This document shows positions 16,798-25,851 of a DNA stretch of 64,000 bases, piece after piece (position 1 is the first letter of the stretch; every line of letters begins with the position of its first letter). Source of the stretch: Azorhizobium oxalatiphilum (GTDB taxonomy: Bacteria > Pseudomonadota > Alphaproteobacteria > Rhizobiales > Xanthobacteraceae); contig NZ_BMCT01000006.1 of the NCBI RefSeq assembly GCF_014635325.1, positions 1 to 64,000 of the forward strand, written 5' to 3'. The position numbers and the translations under genes are program-made. Under the pieces are notes generated by a model, which was given only the letters and a program-made list of their open reading frames with translations, ran no database searches and was not told where the DNA came from.

Positions 16798-18206
16798 GCT
16801 GCGTCCTCCTCATCGGGCTCGAACTGCGTCTGATCGATGTCGTCGAGATCATCGTCCTCGGGATCTTCGGGCTCGTCGGGTATGGTGTCGAGCTCTGTGT
16901 CGCCCACCAGCCGCCGCACGCCTGTCAACTGCAGAAGGCTGCCCTCCAGGTTGAGGAGCTCACGCCCGTCGAGCTCGATGGCGATGTCGCATTCACCCCC
17001 ATTCAAGAACGCAATGAAGGCCTGCTGCAGTTGCCGCCAATGGCGGTTCCACCAGCTCTTGCAGAAGCGACGCCTGATCCCCGCCACCCTCTTAGGGTCG
17101 CCGATCAGCTTCTCGGCCCCCTCAGAGAAGCTGATGTACGGCTTGAACCGGACAAAGCCGGGTGGTCCTAGGTCGATGTTCACCAGCATGGAGAGGTGCC
17201 AGTTAAGCTGTCGCTTCTCGCTTCGGCCCGTGACCTGCTTCCAAGTCTGTTTCCCGTCGGGGGTGGAGTATCGGACCTTGCCATCAGGGATTAGGCCCAG
17301 AGGGAAGTAGAAGGCCACGCCTCGGGAGGTGTCGTGGGCCCTTAGCCCTTTCGATTCCAGGAACCTTTCGACATGTCGGCGCAGCAAGTAGGTCAGCATA
17401 TTACGGGCGTCGAACCACTCGGGCGCTGTCTCATTACCCTGCCGACCCTTGAGGAACCGATCGATCTCCACCCGCCGGTCGAGATTCAGGGAGAACTGGG
17501 GCGGCAGGCCAGCTTGAAGCTCATCGATGGCGGCGAAGGTGAGGATCAGACGCTGGTGCCGCGAGTACGGAATGCCAGTGGCATCGAGCGCCTTGTTGAT
17601 CTCTGTATTGGGACCATTAAACTCATAGAAGTTGATGTGTGTGGGCAGTGCCTTGATTGGCAATAGGTTTGTGAGGAGCAGCTCCGGGCCGACTTCGACC
17701 TTGGGCGCATCGCGGCCGTTGCGCTCCTTCCAATAAGCCATACGTTCGTCGATCCGGTCTCGATCGATCGGAACTCCTGCCTTCTCAAGCGTCTCGACGA
17801 GACCGGGCAGCATGCCGCCCCATCCAGAAGAGAAGTCGAGAGCATTCAACTGCAGCAACTGGATGGGGAAGTTGCCAAAGTCGACCTTGTCGAGCCGGAC
17901 CGGGATAACGAACGCCGGATCCTTGAGGCGCCGCCCCGTGATGTCGGCTGCGGCCAGCTCGTCACGCACCCCCTTGCGATCCGGCTTCACGCTTTCGGTT
18001 GAGGCGACGAAGATCACCTTGATAGCCCGCGTGGTGATCGCCTCTTCAATGGTGTTCCAGAATGGCGTGCCGCCCTTCAGTTCAAAGACGTCAGCCCAGA
18101 CGTTGTAGCCGAGCCCAATCAAGCGGGCGCCGAGCCACTTCACGAAGTCATTGTCCTGCGGGGTGGCGTGAGAAATGAAGACGACATCACGTACGGGACC
18201 AGTCAT
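16794..18206 (-). CDS. TIR-APAZ effector subunit of SPARTA
   Basis: 470 residues. Residues 6-140 are a TIR domain (VVFISHATPQDNDFVKWL, then GGTPFWNTIEEAI with catalytic Glu at about 54). The remainder matches the APAZ region that stands in for the Argonaute N/PAZ half and holds the short pAgo; it ends in a very acidic tail (PEDPEDDDLDDID). Known SPARTA TIR-APAZ proteins hydrolyse NAD(P)+ once the pAgo has bound guide and target, killing or stalling the invaded cell. AAGG lies upstream of the start. The pair is transcribed together on the minus strand, with pAgo second as in described loci. Confidence 0.93.
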   Translation of the reverse strand: MTGPVRDVVFISHATPQDNDFVKWLGARLIGLGYNVWADVFELKGGTPFWNTIEEAITTRAIKVIFVASTESVKPDRKGVRDELAAADITGRRLKDPAFVIPVRLDKVDFGNFPIQLLQLNALDFSSGWGGMLPGLVETLEKAGVPIDRDRIDERMAYWKERNGRDAPKVEVGPELLLTNLLPIKALPTHINFYEFNGPNTEINKALDATGIPYSRHQRLILTFAAIDELQAGLPPQFSLNLDRRVEIDRFLKGRQGNETAPEWFDARNMLTYLLRRHVERFLESKGLRAHDTSRGVAFYFPLGLIPDGKVRYSTPDGKQTWKQVTGRSEKRQLNWHLSMLVNIDLGPPGFVRFKPYISFSEGAEKLIGDPKRVAGIRRRFCKSWWNRHWRQLQQAFIAFLNGGECDIAIELDGRELLNLEGSLLQLTGVRRLVGDTELDTIPDEPEDPEDDDLDDIDQTQFEPDEEDAA

Positions 18207-18719
18207 CTGCCGACGCCTTCATGTTGGGCAGCCCATTCACGCTCGCAACGGTGTTCGATGTCTTCGGTAAGGAAGAGACCACCTGCTATCCAGAGCCAGC
18301 TGCGACGAACCATCTGAATAGCCCTGGCGAACAGGAAGATCCGCCTGACACCCGTCGATTCGCATCGCAACACGATCATCAACATCGACATTTCGCGTTC
18401 CCGTGAACCATCGGTCCGATTCGTAGGCGCATTGTCCAAACAGGAGGAAAAAAGGGCCAGCGGATTTTCGGAATTCACAAATATCTCGGTCCGGATAACT
18501 GGCTCCCGCCTAATTCCGAGGAGACTCGGGCTCTGCCAATCCGCTTCGAACAATTAATTTATCTATTCCCAAAATGACACGGAGTTCCGCGGCAGGATAC
18601 CGAACCGCCCGCTTCCCACCTCAATGCCGACAGCTAAACAAAGTATCCTGCGCGCCAAAGCAGCCATCCGCGCTACATTGGATGGCCGCCCAACGTCAGA
18701 TTTCCGTCCGCTCTGCCAG
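18207..18719. other. SPARTA upstream region
   Basis: Should hold the minus-strand promoter of the SPARTA operon; an AT-rich patch lies at 18552-18575. A minus-strand frame over 18203-18553 overlaps the TIR-APAZ start by ATGA but lacks recognisable domains (see rejected items). Nothing else is supported. Confidence 0.4.
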
Positions 18720-19233
18720 TGACCTGAGACCCAGATCCTCCTCCAGATTTAGGTAGAGTCCGTCGACCATGGAGACGGACGATGCGAGCCTCACGGTTCA
18801 CAGAGGAACAGATCATCGGGATGCTGAAGGAGCAGGAGGCGGGCGCGAAGACTGCGGACGTCTGCTGCAAGCACGGCATCTCCTCGGCGACGTTCTACAA
18901 GTTCAAGGCGAAGTACGGCGGCATGGACGTATCCGACGCCCGGTGGCTGAAGGCACTTGAGGAGGAGAACGCGCGGCTGAAGAAGCTGCTGGCCGAGCAG
19001 ATGCTCGACAACGCGATCCTGAGGGATGTCAGCTCAAAAAAAATGGTGACGCCCGATGCGAGGCGCAAAGCCGTGGCTCATGCCTGTGCCGCGCACGGCA
19101 TGAGCCAGCGTCGGGCGTGTCAGGCGCTGGGCGTCGATCGCACCAGCGTGCGCTACCGAAGTGTGCGTCCAGACGATGCAAGCCTGCGGGAGGTCATGCG
19201 GGCTGTGGCGGGCGAGCGCCGCCGCTTCGGCTA
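18720..19233 (+). mobile_element. truncated IS3-family (IS407-group-like) element
   Basis: The left end is probably the TGACCTGAGACCC at 18720, similar in style to IS407-group terminal repeats. OrfA and only the first part of OrfB remain; the element stops near 19230, where sequence switches to an Argonaute remnant on the other strand. No right terminal repeat is visible, so the junction is a deletion rather than a clean insertion. Confidence 0.7.
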
Positions 19234-19234
19234 G
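18782..19234 (+). pseudogene. IS3-family transposase, OrfA fused to truncated OrfB
   Basis: The frame begins MRASRFTEEQIIGMLKEQ, a canonical IS407-group OrfA with HTH (GISSATFYKFKAKYGG) and leucine-zipper region (ALEEENARLKKLLAEQ). At 19036-19043 an A8 run keeps OrfA and OrfB in one frame; with seven A the OrfA frame would end KKW-stop, the usual site of programmed -1 frameshifting. OrfB then reads only about 62 residues (MVTPDARRKAVAHA to RRRFG), ending before the DDE catalytic domain. It cannot transpose. The last codons abut the Argonaute remnant. Confidence 0.85.
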
Positions 19235-19501
19235 CCTGTGGTCCAGAAATAGGCGACCTTTTCGTCGAGCAATAGCGCGGTCCCACGTAGCTAGATAGTC
19301 GCCGTCGCGAAACAGTTGGCTTTGCCCGCGGTAGTGCGCGATGCGCACGCTGACGACATTGGCCTCCCTCGGCGCGGCATCGCAAAAAGTCTGCCGCTCC
19401 TCACGATTGAAATAAGTCTGGCCCTGGAGGAAGATCTCCTTCCGCACACCACCATGCAAGTCCCTATAGGTCGCCAGCACCTGCCGAGCGATCCCCAAAA
19501 G
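19234..19501 (-). pseudogene. remnant of a second short Argonaute (PIWI fragment)
   Basis: On the minus strand, LLGIARQVLATYRDLHG, KEIFLQGQTYFNREE, ANVVSVRIAHYRGQ and SQLFRDGDY align by eye with GYKDIHGSYPKELFIHGK, NLVGVQIRR and IKLFRFGQN of the intact pAgo at 15283-16797. After a frameshift near 19290 the match continues as RGTALLLDEKVAYFWTTG against RGTGIIVDEKLAYLWTAG. A TAA stop precedes the fragment at 19510 and the IS remnant cuts off its C-terminus. The differences are too many for a recent copy, so a distinct Argonaute once stood here. Confidence 0.85.
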
Positions 19502-19545
19502 TCGTCGTTACCTCAAGGGTGGTGGCAGGAACCCCGTGCGTCTAA

Positions 19546-21792
19546 CTAAGACGAGAGTGAGTCCGCCAAGTCGTAGGGTTTCGGCCCAAAGCCGTAGCGG
19601 TAGAAGCTGACCCCGTCGAAGGTGCGGTCCTTAGATCGGCGCTTGAAGAGGAAGGTGGCGCATTCCACCATTTGGTCATGGTCGACGAACATGCCCACAA
19701 TATGCCGCCCGAATTCCTGCCACTCGTCGGGTTCAGGTGCCACTTTGGCAAAATGGCATGCGACGACAAACAAACGTCGGCCAACAGCAAACCGGGTGAT
19801 GGCGGTATCGCCGTTGTCCTCTAGCGGCACTCCGCGCCGGAACCGCCGTACCCTCCTCTCAAAGTCGAACAGAGCGGGCGGAAGCTGGTTGAGAACGGTG
19901 TCTACAATATCGAAACGATGGCGTTGGTTCGCGTCGAGGTACAGCTCCTTAACAATCTCCGTCCACATGGGGGAGAGCTGCACACCGAGGACTTCAGGTG
20001 TTCGGCGGTTGGTTCGAGGCACCTTCGGACCACGGACGATTGCATCGGACTCTAAGAACACAACCTTCTGGCCTTCCAGCGCAGCTGGATCGAGGCAAAG
20101 GCCATTAGTGAAGTAGAGGGACAAGATGTCCTGTTCGTCGCCTTCGAAATCGATCAACTCATCGACCGTGCTTCGACGCGTCAGATAGTGTTGGAAGGAA
20201 ATTTCTGTATCAAGAAATCTATGAATCATTTGCAGCTCGCCCAAGGAAATCACCGGAGCCCAGGCCGTCGCGTTTTTGATGAGGCCAAGTTCCTTGAGGT
20301 AGTAGCGGGCACTGGTCAGGTTTGTGAAATGCTCGAAGCACACGCTGTATCGATAGACGACCTTTGGACGGTCGAGCTTGAAGTCGAGCAGGCTGCCGTC
20401 AGACTTCAAGCGCAGCACTGCATTTTGCCGCTGCGTGTCGAGATAGTTCTGTAGGCGCCAGCCTTGCTCGCCGGGTTCGACGAAGAGCTCTTTGAAGTTT
20501 TTGATCAGGCTTAGGTCGCCGCCACGTCGCGCCGCGTCCTTGATCTGTCCGGACTTGGCCTCGAGAACAAAGACAAAGTTTCCCAACAGGGCGACGACGT
20601 CATTCTCCCAGGTCTTGCCTGTGATCGGATCATCCCAAACGACGCCACGGTAGATCGTGGCCGAAGGCATTGCCTTAGTCAAAAGATCCGCGACAGCCTC
20701 TTCAAGATAATCCGCGCGCGCATCTTCATACGCCCTTTCCAGAGCCTTATGCCCCTCCATTACGCCTTCCATGATTGCGAATGGGAAGGAGAAGATCAGG
20801 TGCGGCAAGGCGACAAAGAGGTTGCCGTTATCAAGTCGTAGGTAGGGTTTTCGCCAGATTGGGTTATTCAGATAGATGTGCTCGGGGTTCTGATCCTTCA
20901 AATCCCCAGGGGCGAGTGACAGACGATACAGCATATCAACGATCTTGGAGTCGAAGTGCTGTTCTAGTGTCGGTCTATCGAGCGAGAATACCCAGGGCCA
21001 CGCAAGCTCCGACATTTGAAATCCGGCGTTGCGCAGGTCCTCAAGGTTCGTGTATCTGTTTTTGCCATATCGCCAAGCACGCGCGGCCAAAGGGTAGCTG
21101 GCCGTGAAAAAAGCGATCGCGGCCAGAATCTTCTTGCGGTCCGGCGAATGCATCAGGTCATTGATGTTGCCCGCGAAGGTATTGAAGCGCTGCTCGATCA
21201 GCTCTGATAACTGAACCATTGATCGAAACAATACCGAAAGACGAAACCCAAGGGCTGTCTCGGACTGGCGTTCAAGCCGCTCTAGCAGTCCTGTAAGGGT
21301 CTTGTCGCAGTCATCCTTGGTGAAGAGGTTGCGATAGTAAAGCGTTTGGAGCCTAGCCTTGCGACGAACCGCCTCCGTGAGGTCAAAATCGTCCGACGTT
21401 TTTGGCTGCTTACGAATAAAACCATGAATGTGTCGACTCATCAGAGCCCAATAGCGAACGAAGTTGCCGGGCGATGTTGGTGCGGCTTTCAGAGGAGATG
21501 GCGTCATCAGGACGAAAGCTTGAGCTATCTCCACCTCTGCCTGATCGAGGGGGCGCACCTCGGAGGCGAGGTCTTTCTTGGCTTGGCCGCCTCCGATGAG
21601 AAAGCGAACAGCGGTCCTCGCCAGGACGACGAGCGGGTCACGCGAGGCGAAGAAGGTTCGCAGGTTAGTTCCGGTCCGATCAAACTCACTCTGCCACTGT
21701 TCATGAGACCAGCCGTCAGTGCCGTCCAATTCTTTGGGAATTGGGAACGCTGTGACGGCGTAGCCCGGCACGCCTCTTTCAACGTCGACCAT
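19546..21792 (-). CDS. large protein with a PD-(D/E)XK (NERD-like) nuclease core
   Basis: 748 residues. In the middle, VVWDDPITGKTWENDVVALLGNFVFVLEAKSG shows a conserved Asp and the E-A-K of PD-(D/E)XK enzymes, resembling NERD domains. The N-terminal 350 residues are mostly helical; the C-terminus is mixed, with GVSFYRYGFGPKPYD at the end. I do not know a named family. It lies just upstream of the Argonaute remnant on the same strand, so it may once have been its partner, but I see no APAZ-like region. Alternatively it is a stand-alone defence nuclease. Start at 21792 has a weak ribosome site. Confidence 0.7.
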   Translation of the reverse strand: MVDVERGVPGYAVTAFPIPKELDGTDGWSHEQWQSEFDRTGTNLRTFFASRDPLVVLARTAVRFLIGGGQAKKDLASEVRPLDQAEVEIAQAFVLMTPSPLKAAPTSPGNFVRYWALMSRHIHGFIRKQPKTSDDFDLTEAVRRKARLQTLYYRNLFTKDDCDKTLTGLLERLERQSETALGFRLSVLFRSMVQLSELIEQRFNTFAGNINDLMHSPDRKKILAAIAFFTASYPLAARAWRYGKNRYTNLEDLRNAGFQMSELAWPWVFSLDRPTLEQHFDSKIVDMLYRLSLAPGDLKDQNPEHIYLNNPIWRKPYLRLDNGNLFVALPHLIFSFPFAIMEGVMEGHKALERAYEDARADYLEEAVADLLTKAMPSATIYRGVVWDDPITGKTWENDVVALLGNFVFVLEAKSGQIKDAARRGGDLSLIKNFKELFVEPGEQGWRLQNYLDTQRQNAVLRLKSDGSLLDFKLDRPKVVYRYSVCFEHFTNLTSARYYLKELGLIKNATAWAPVISLGELQMIHRFLDTEISFQHYLTRRSTVDELIDFEGDEQDILSLYFTNGLCLDPAALEGQKVVFLESDAIVRGPKVPRTNRRTPEVLGVQLSPMWTEIVKELYLDANQRHRFDIVDTVLNQLPPALFDFERRVRRFRRGVPLEDNGDTAITRFAVGRRLFVVACHFAKVAPEPDEWQEFGRHIVGMFVDHDQMVECATFLFKRRSKDRTFDGVSFYRYGFGPKPYDLADSLSS

Positions 21793-22313
21793 CGGTTTGA
21801 CACTCGAAATGGGTGGAACATTATTCTTAGCGTAGAAACTCTTCCATGAACCGCCCCGAGCTTCTAGACGCCAGCGCGAAAGGCCTACCTGCGGACGCTA
21901 CTCAGCGCCGTCATTGTCGGGGAAAAGAGTGTGCGGATCATTGGCAGCAGGGACGTGCTGCACTCTGCGATTCTTGGAACTCGGCCCCACGAACCGAACG
22001 TTCGTGGCTTAAGATCGGAATGGCGCGCCCGGAACGATTCTAACTCTCTCGAAGTCGTGAGAATTTCAGAGCGACTATGTCCGCTTTCAGGCGCCGCCGC
22101 TTTCAGTTTGAATGACCAAACGGGGGGCGCAATCCAGCCGTAACGGCGCTAGTAAAGTCGTTCCCTTTCTTGCGGCCGTCACTCGCTCCGCTCCTGCTCG
22201 ATCTGATTGCCATGCGGGAGACAAATGGAGAAACTTCAACAGTCCCATTTGCAAGGCATCATTCGTCAAGGAGTTGGGGGCGTTTGGCGCACCGCGGTGA
22301 CGAAGGGACCAAA
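21793..22313. other. divergent intergenic region
   Basis: Separates the defence block (minus strand) from the iron-uptake block (plus strand), so it should carry both promoters. ORFs here are short and random-looking. A GAAGGGA ribosome site precedes the FhuF start at 22314. No convincing Fur box could be picked by eye. Confidence 0.4.
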
Positions 22314-23222
22314 ATGCCGACCGACGACCTGTATCGGCAGGCCTTGCAAGATCATCCCTTGCAACAAGCTCTGGAGGCCAATCTCTGCCTATCGGCTGAG
22401 GTTCCGACGGACCTCAGCTTCATCGAAAGCGGCTGGACGACTGCGGAAGCCTTCCGAGATTGCGATGCCGCAATTGATGAGTATCTGGCCTACCAGGGCT
22501 CGTTCAATGCCGGAACCGATGCCCGAAGCCGTGCCACGTTCCTCATGGCCGATTATGCCTACATCTTCTGCCTCGCGGTGGTTCCGGTCTTCGTAGGCTC
22601 GGATATCCTGCCCGACATCGCCGCCCGCAGTATGGCTCTGCACTTCTACATGACGGATCACCACCATGATGGGGTGACCCAAACTGTACGCCGCGCACGG
22701 GTCCGCTTTCTCTCGCCTCTGTTCACCACCAGCAGGACAGATCTGCGACATGGAGATGCTCACCATGTTTCGGGGCATCCCCAATTGTGCGATCTGTTCC
22801 GTCAGGAGCTGGAGGGGCACTTCGCCCCGCTTATCCAGAAACTCCATGCCCACAGCGGCCTCGCCCGGAGTGCATTCTGGCGCCTGCTAGGCGATGCGGT
22901 CGCAAGTCGCTTTCTCGACACGGGGCGCCAGCTTGGCTGCGCGGCACAGGCCCAAGCATCGGCCATGCTAATCCTCAAGACGCCGGGCTCGCCGCTCGCC
23001 AACCGGCAATTGGGCTATTTCGACGTGGTCGTACATGACGACACCGGCACGGAGAAAGGTCGCTGGACATTCCGCGCGCGGGGCGGCTGCTGCCGCTACT
23101 ATACGGTGGAACGTGGCGAACTGTGCGCCACCTGCGTCCTGCGGGATAAGCGCGACCGGGACACCATGCTCGCGGATCTCGTTCGCCGTCATCTCAGCCT
23201 GGCCAGCCCCGGCGCGATCTGA
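22314..23222 (+). CDS. fhuF: FhuF-type ferric-siderophore reductase
   Basis: 302 residues from MPTDDLYRQALQDHP. The C-terminus carries C259, C260, C271 and C274 (GGCCRYY, then LCATCVL), the C-C-x10-C-x2-C motif that holds the 2Fe-2S cluster of FhuF-like proteins. The enzyme reduces ferric iron in the cytoplasm to release it from an imported siderophore. It starts the plus-strand iron block, 147 nt before the TonB receptor. The start at 22314 follows GAAGGGA; in-frame Met codons further up belong to non-coding-looking sequence. Confidence 0.88.
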   Translation: MPTDDLYRQALQDHPLQQALEANLCLSAEVPTDLSFIESGWTTAEAFRDCDAAIDEYLAYQGSFNAGTDARSRATFLMADYAYIFCLAVVPVFVGSDILPDIAARSMALHFYMTDHHHDGVTQTVRRARVRFLSPLFTTSRTDLRHGDAHHVSGHPQLCDLFRQELEGHFAPLIQKLHAHSGLARSAFWRLLGDAVASRFLDTGRQLGCAAQAQASAMLILKTPGSPLANRQLGYFDVVVHDDTGTEKGRWTFRARGGCCRYYTVERGELCATCVLRDKRDRDTMLADLVRRHLSLASPGAI

Positions 23223-23369
23223 CACCCCTGCCCTAGCGGCAATCAAAAATATTTGACGGGCAGGGTCCCATCGTCCGCATGCGGATCGTCACCCCCATGA
23301 GCGGAAAGCCAGACGGCACCGTACGGAATGCGCACCGGCCCGAGATTGGCCGGCGAGACGGGGGTTGTG

Positions 23370-25784
23370 ATGGAGATGACGACACATGCGGGCCGGACGG
23401 CGAACCAGTCGGCTCGCCTCAGGATCGCGCTTCTTGCCGGCAGCATGCTAGCCCTTTCGACGCCTCCTGCCCTTGCGCAGTCCGCCGCCCCCGCCCGCAT
23501 CGTCCAACAGTCCGTGTCCATTCCTGCCGGCCCGCTCACCACGGCGCTCAATCGCCTAGCGGCGCAGACGGGCATCGAGATTCTGTTCGATGCCACGCTG
23601 ACCAGCGGCCGGATGACCGCGGGCGTCAGCGGTACGCTCACCCCGGCGCAGGCACTGGATGCGCTGCTTGCCGGCAGCGGCATCACCGCCCGTTTCGCCG
23701 GATCCAACCAGGTTGTCCTCAGCCGCCCATCCGGAGCGGCCGTCGGCCAGGGGTCAAATGGGGATGGTGAGATCTCGCTAGACGCGATAACCGTCTACGG
23801 CGCCAAGATGAGCAACGTCCTGCAGGATACCAGCGCCAGCGTGGGTATCGTCACGTCCGGCGAGATCGTGGATGGCCAGATCCGCGACTTCCGTCAGGCA
23901 TTTCGCCGCCTCGGCAACGTGATGGATGGCGACTGGGCGGACAACGGCTTCATCATTCGCGGCGTGAATTCGGAAGGGCTCGTGCCCGGCGGAGCGCCGC
24001 TCGCCTCGCTGTACATCGACGGCGTACAGCAGACCACGCGCGGCGCGCGGCGCGGCGCCCGTGGCCTGTGGGATGTCGAGCAGGTGGAGGTGTATCGCGG
24101 CCCGCAATCCACCCTCTCCGGCCGCGCGGCGCTGGCCGGCGCCATCTACATCAAGTCCAAGGATCCCACCTTCGACAAGGCGGCCGAACTGTCGGGCACC
24201 ATCGGCACCGGTGGCCTGTATGGCACCGCCTTCATGCTCAATACGCCGCTGGTCGGCAATCAGGTGGCCATGCGCCTGTCGGGTGAGTTCGAGCGCAGCA
24301 AGAACGACATCAACTACCCCACCTTCGCCAATTACGACCGATACGACGAGTTCACCACCGATACGTACTATCAGCTGCGCGGCAAGATCCTCTTCCAGCC
24401 GGACCAGTTTCCGGACACACGGGCGCTATTGAGCTACTCGTTCGCCCACGACGATCCCTATGTGCGCGACATCGGCGGCCCGGGTCTGGGGTTCCGCTTC
24501 CCTGACCGGCGCGGCGACTATCAGGCGCCGGCCTATATCGAGTATCGCCCGACCGACGTCCACAACATCGGCTTCGAGCTGACGCACGATCTGTCCAGCA
24601 CGCTGCGCTTCACCTCCATGTCCGCCTACAGCTACGCAAACGCCGAGCGCGCGTCGCCCAACTATGGCACCGCCGGCGAGATCAATACCTACAACGGCTA
24701 CTACAAGGACGTCCTGGCCTCGCAGGAGTTGCGCCTCAATTATACCGGCGATCGGTTCACATGGGTCGCCGGCCTTTATGGTGCCTATGAGGACGAGAAG
24801 AACCATTACGACCGGACGGTGAGCAGCTTCCAGAACCAGATCCAGTACAACACGCAGAAGACCACCAACTTCGCCGGCTTCGGCGAGGCCACCTATGAGT
24901 TCCTGCCGAGTTGGAAGATCACCGCAGGCGGGCGCGTGGACTATACCAAGCAGGACATCACGCAGTATTTGCAGCGCATCCGGCCGCTGGGCGCGCTGCC
25001 GGTCGTGATGACCAACTATGCGACCGGCTTCGATGAGATCAACGTGGTGCCGAAATTCGGCCTCTCGAAGCAGCTGACCGAGGGCCAGACCGTAGGCGTG
25101 ACCTATTCGCAGGGCTTTCGCACCGGCGGCGCGTCCTATGACACGATCGAGGCCGTGCCCTATACCTATGCCCCGGAATATGCCTCCACCTACGAGCTCT
25201 TCTACAAGGGCAACCTGCTTGATAACCGGCTGACCATCAACGCCAATCTGTTCTACACCCGCTATACGGATCAGCAGGTGCAGATGCAGTTCGATCCGGC
25301 CGACCTGCTGAGCCGCCGCATTCTCAATGCTGCCTCCTCGAAGGCCTACGGCTTCGAATTCGAACCCTCGTTCAAGGTCACGAACAACTTCACCGCCTTC
25401 ATGTCGGTGGGTTATGTGCATACGGAATTCGAGGAGTTCGACAGCATCGTCTATGGCGATCTTGCCGGCATGCCCTTCCCCGAGGCCCCGGAATGGACAG
25501 TGGCTTTCGGTGGCCAGTACACATTCGACAACGGCATCTATGTGGGCGCGGACGCCAAATACACCTCCAGCTATCTCGCCCGCCTCGGCACCCTGCCGCA
25601 CGACTATCTGGACAGCCGTTGGATCTTGAATGCGCAGGTCGGCTACAAGACCGGGCGCTGGGAGTTCATCGCCTTCGCCGAGAACCTGCTGAACGAGGAA
25701 TACTTCGTCTACAACGACAATGACATTGCGGCCACGCTGGGCGAAGGCCGCAGGGTTGGCCTGAATGTCCGGGCGAAGTTCTGA
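23370..25784 (+). CDS. TonB-dependent siderophore receptor with STN signalling domain
   Basis: 804 residues from MEMTTHAGRTANQ. A signal peptide (LLAGSMLALSTPPALA-Q) is followed by a secretin/TonB N-terminal domain (residues ~45-115: VSIPAGPLTTALNRLAAQT, IEILFDATL), a likely TonB box (DAITVYG), the plug (GFIIRGVNSEG, VEVYRGPQS) and a 22-strand-type barrel ending in Phe (VRAKF). The STN domain marks receptors that signal to FecR-type anti-sigma factors as well as transporting ferric siderophore. The matching FecI and FecR lie downstream. Substrate unknown; no siderophore synthesis genes are seen nearby. Confidence 0.93.
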   Translation: MEMTTHAGRTANQSARLRIALLAGSMLALSTPPALAQSAAPARIVQQSVSIPAGPLTTALNRLAAQTGIEILFDATLTSGRMTAGVSGTLTPAQALDALLAGSGITARFAGSNQVVLSRPSGAAVGQGSNGDGEISLDAITVYGAKMSNVLQDTSASVGIVTSGEIVDGQIRDFRQAFRRLGNVMDGDWADNGFIIRGVNSEGLVPGGAPLASLYIDGVQQTTRGARRGARGLWDVEQVEVYRGPQSTLSGRAALAGAIYIKSKDPTFDKAAELSGTIGTGGLYGTAFMLNTPLVGNQVAMRLSGEFERSKNDINYPTFANYDRYDEFTTDTYYQLRGKILFQPDQFPDTRALLSYSFAHDDPYVRDIGGPGLGFRFPDRRGDYQAPAYIEYRPTDVHNIGFELTHDLSSTLRFTSMSAYSYANAERASPNYGTAGEINTYNGYYKDVLASQELRLNYTGDRFTWVAGLYGAYEDEKNHYDRTVSSFQNQIQYNTQKTTNFAGFGEATYEFLPSWKITAGGRVDYTKQDITQYLQRIRPLGALPVVMTNYATGFDEINVVPKFGLSKQLTEGQTVGVTYSQGFRTGGASYDTIEAVPYTYAPEYASTYELFYKGNLLDNRLTINANLFYTRYTDQQVQMQFDPADLLSRRILNAASSKAYGFEFEPSFKVTNNFTAFMSVGYVHTEFEEFDSIVYGDLAGMPFPEAPEWTVAFGGQYTFDNGIYVGADAKYTSSYLARLGTLPHDYLDSRWILNAQVGYKTGRWEFIAFAENLLNEEYFVYNDNDIAATLGEGRRVGLNVRAKF

Positions 25785-25851
25785 TGCGACTTGAACGGAT
25801 GCCGGTGACGGAGGGGCGCGCCCCCTCCGAGATCCGCTTTGGGGCGGCACC

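Noticed and set aside
18203..18553. Small minus-strand frame ending with ATGA overlap at the TIR-APAZ start
   Set aside because: The overlap and a short hydrophobic segment are suggestive, but composition looks random, no domain is visible and described SPARTA operons have only two genes. Left unannotated; ribosome profiling would settle it.
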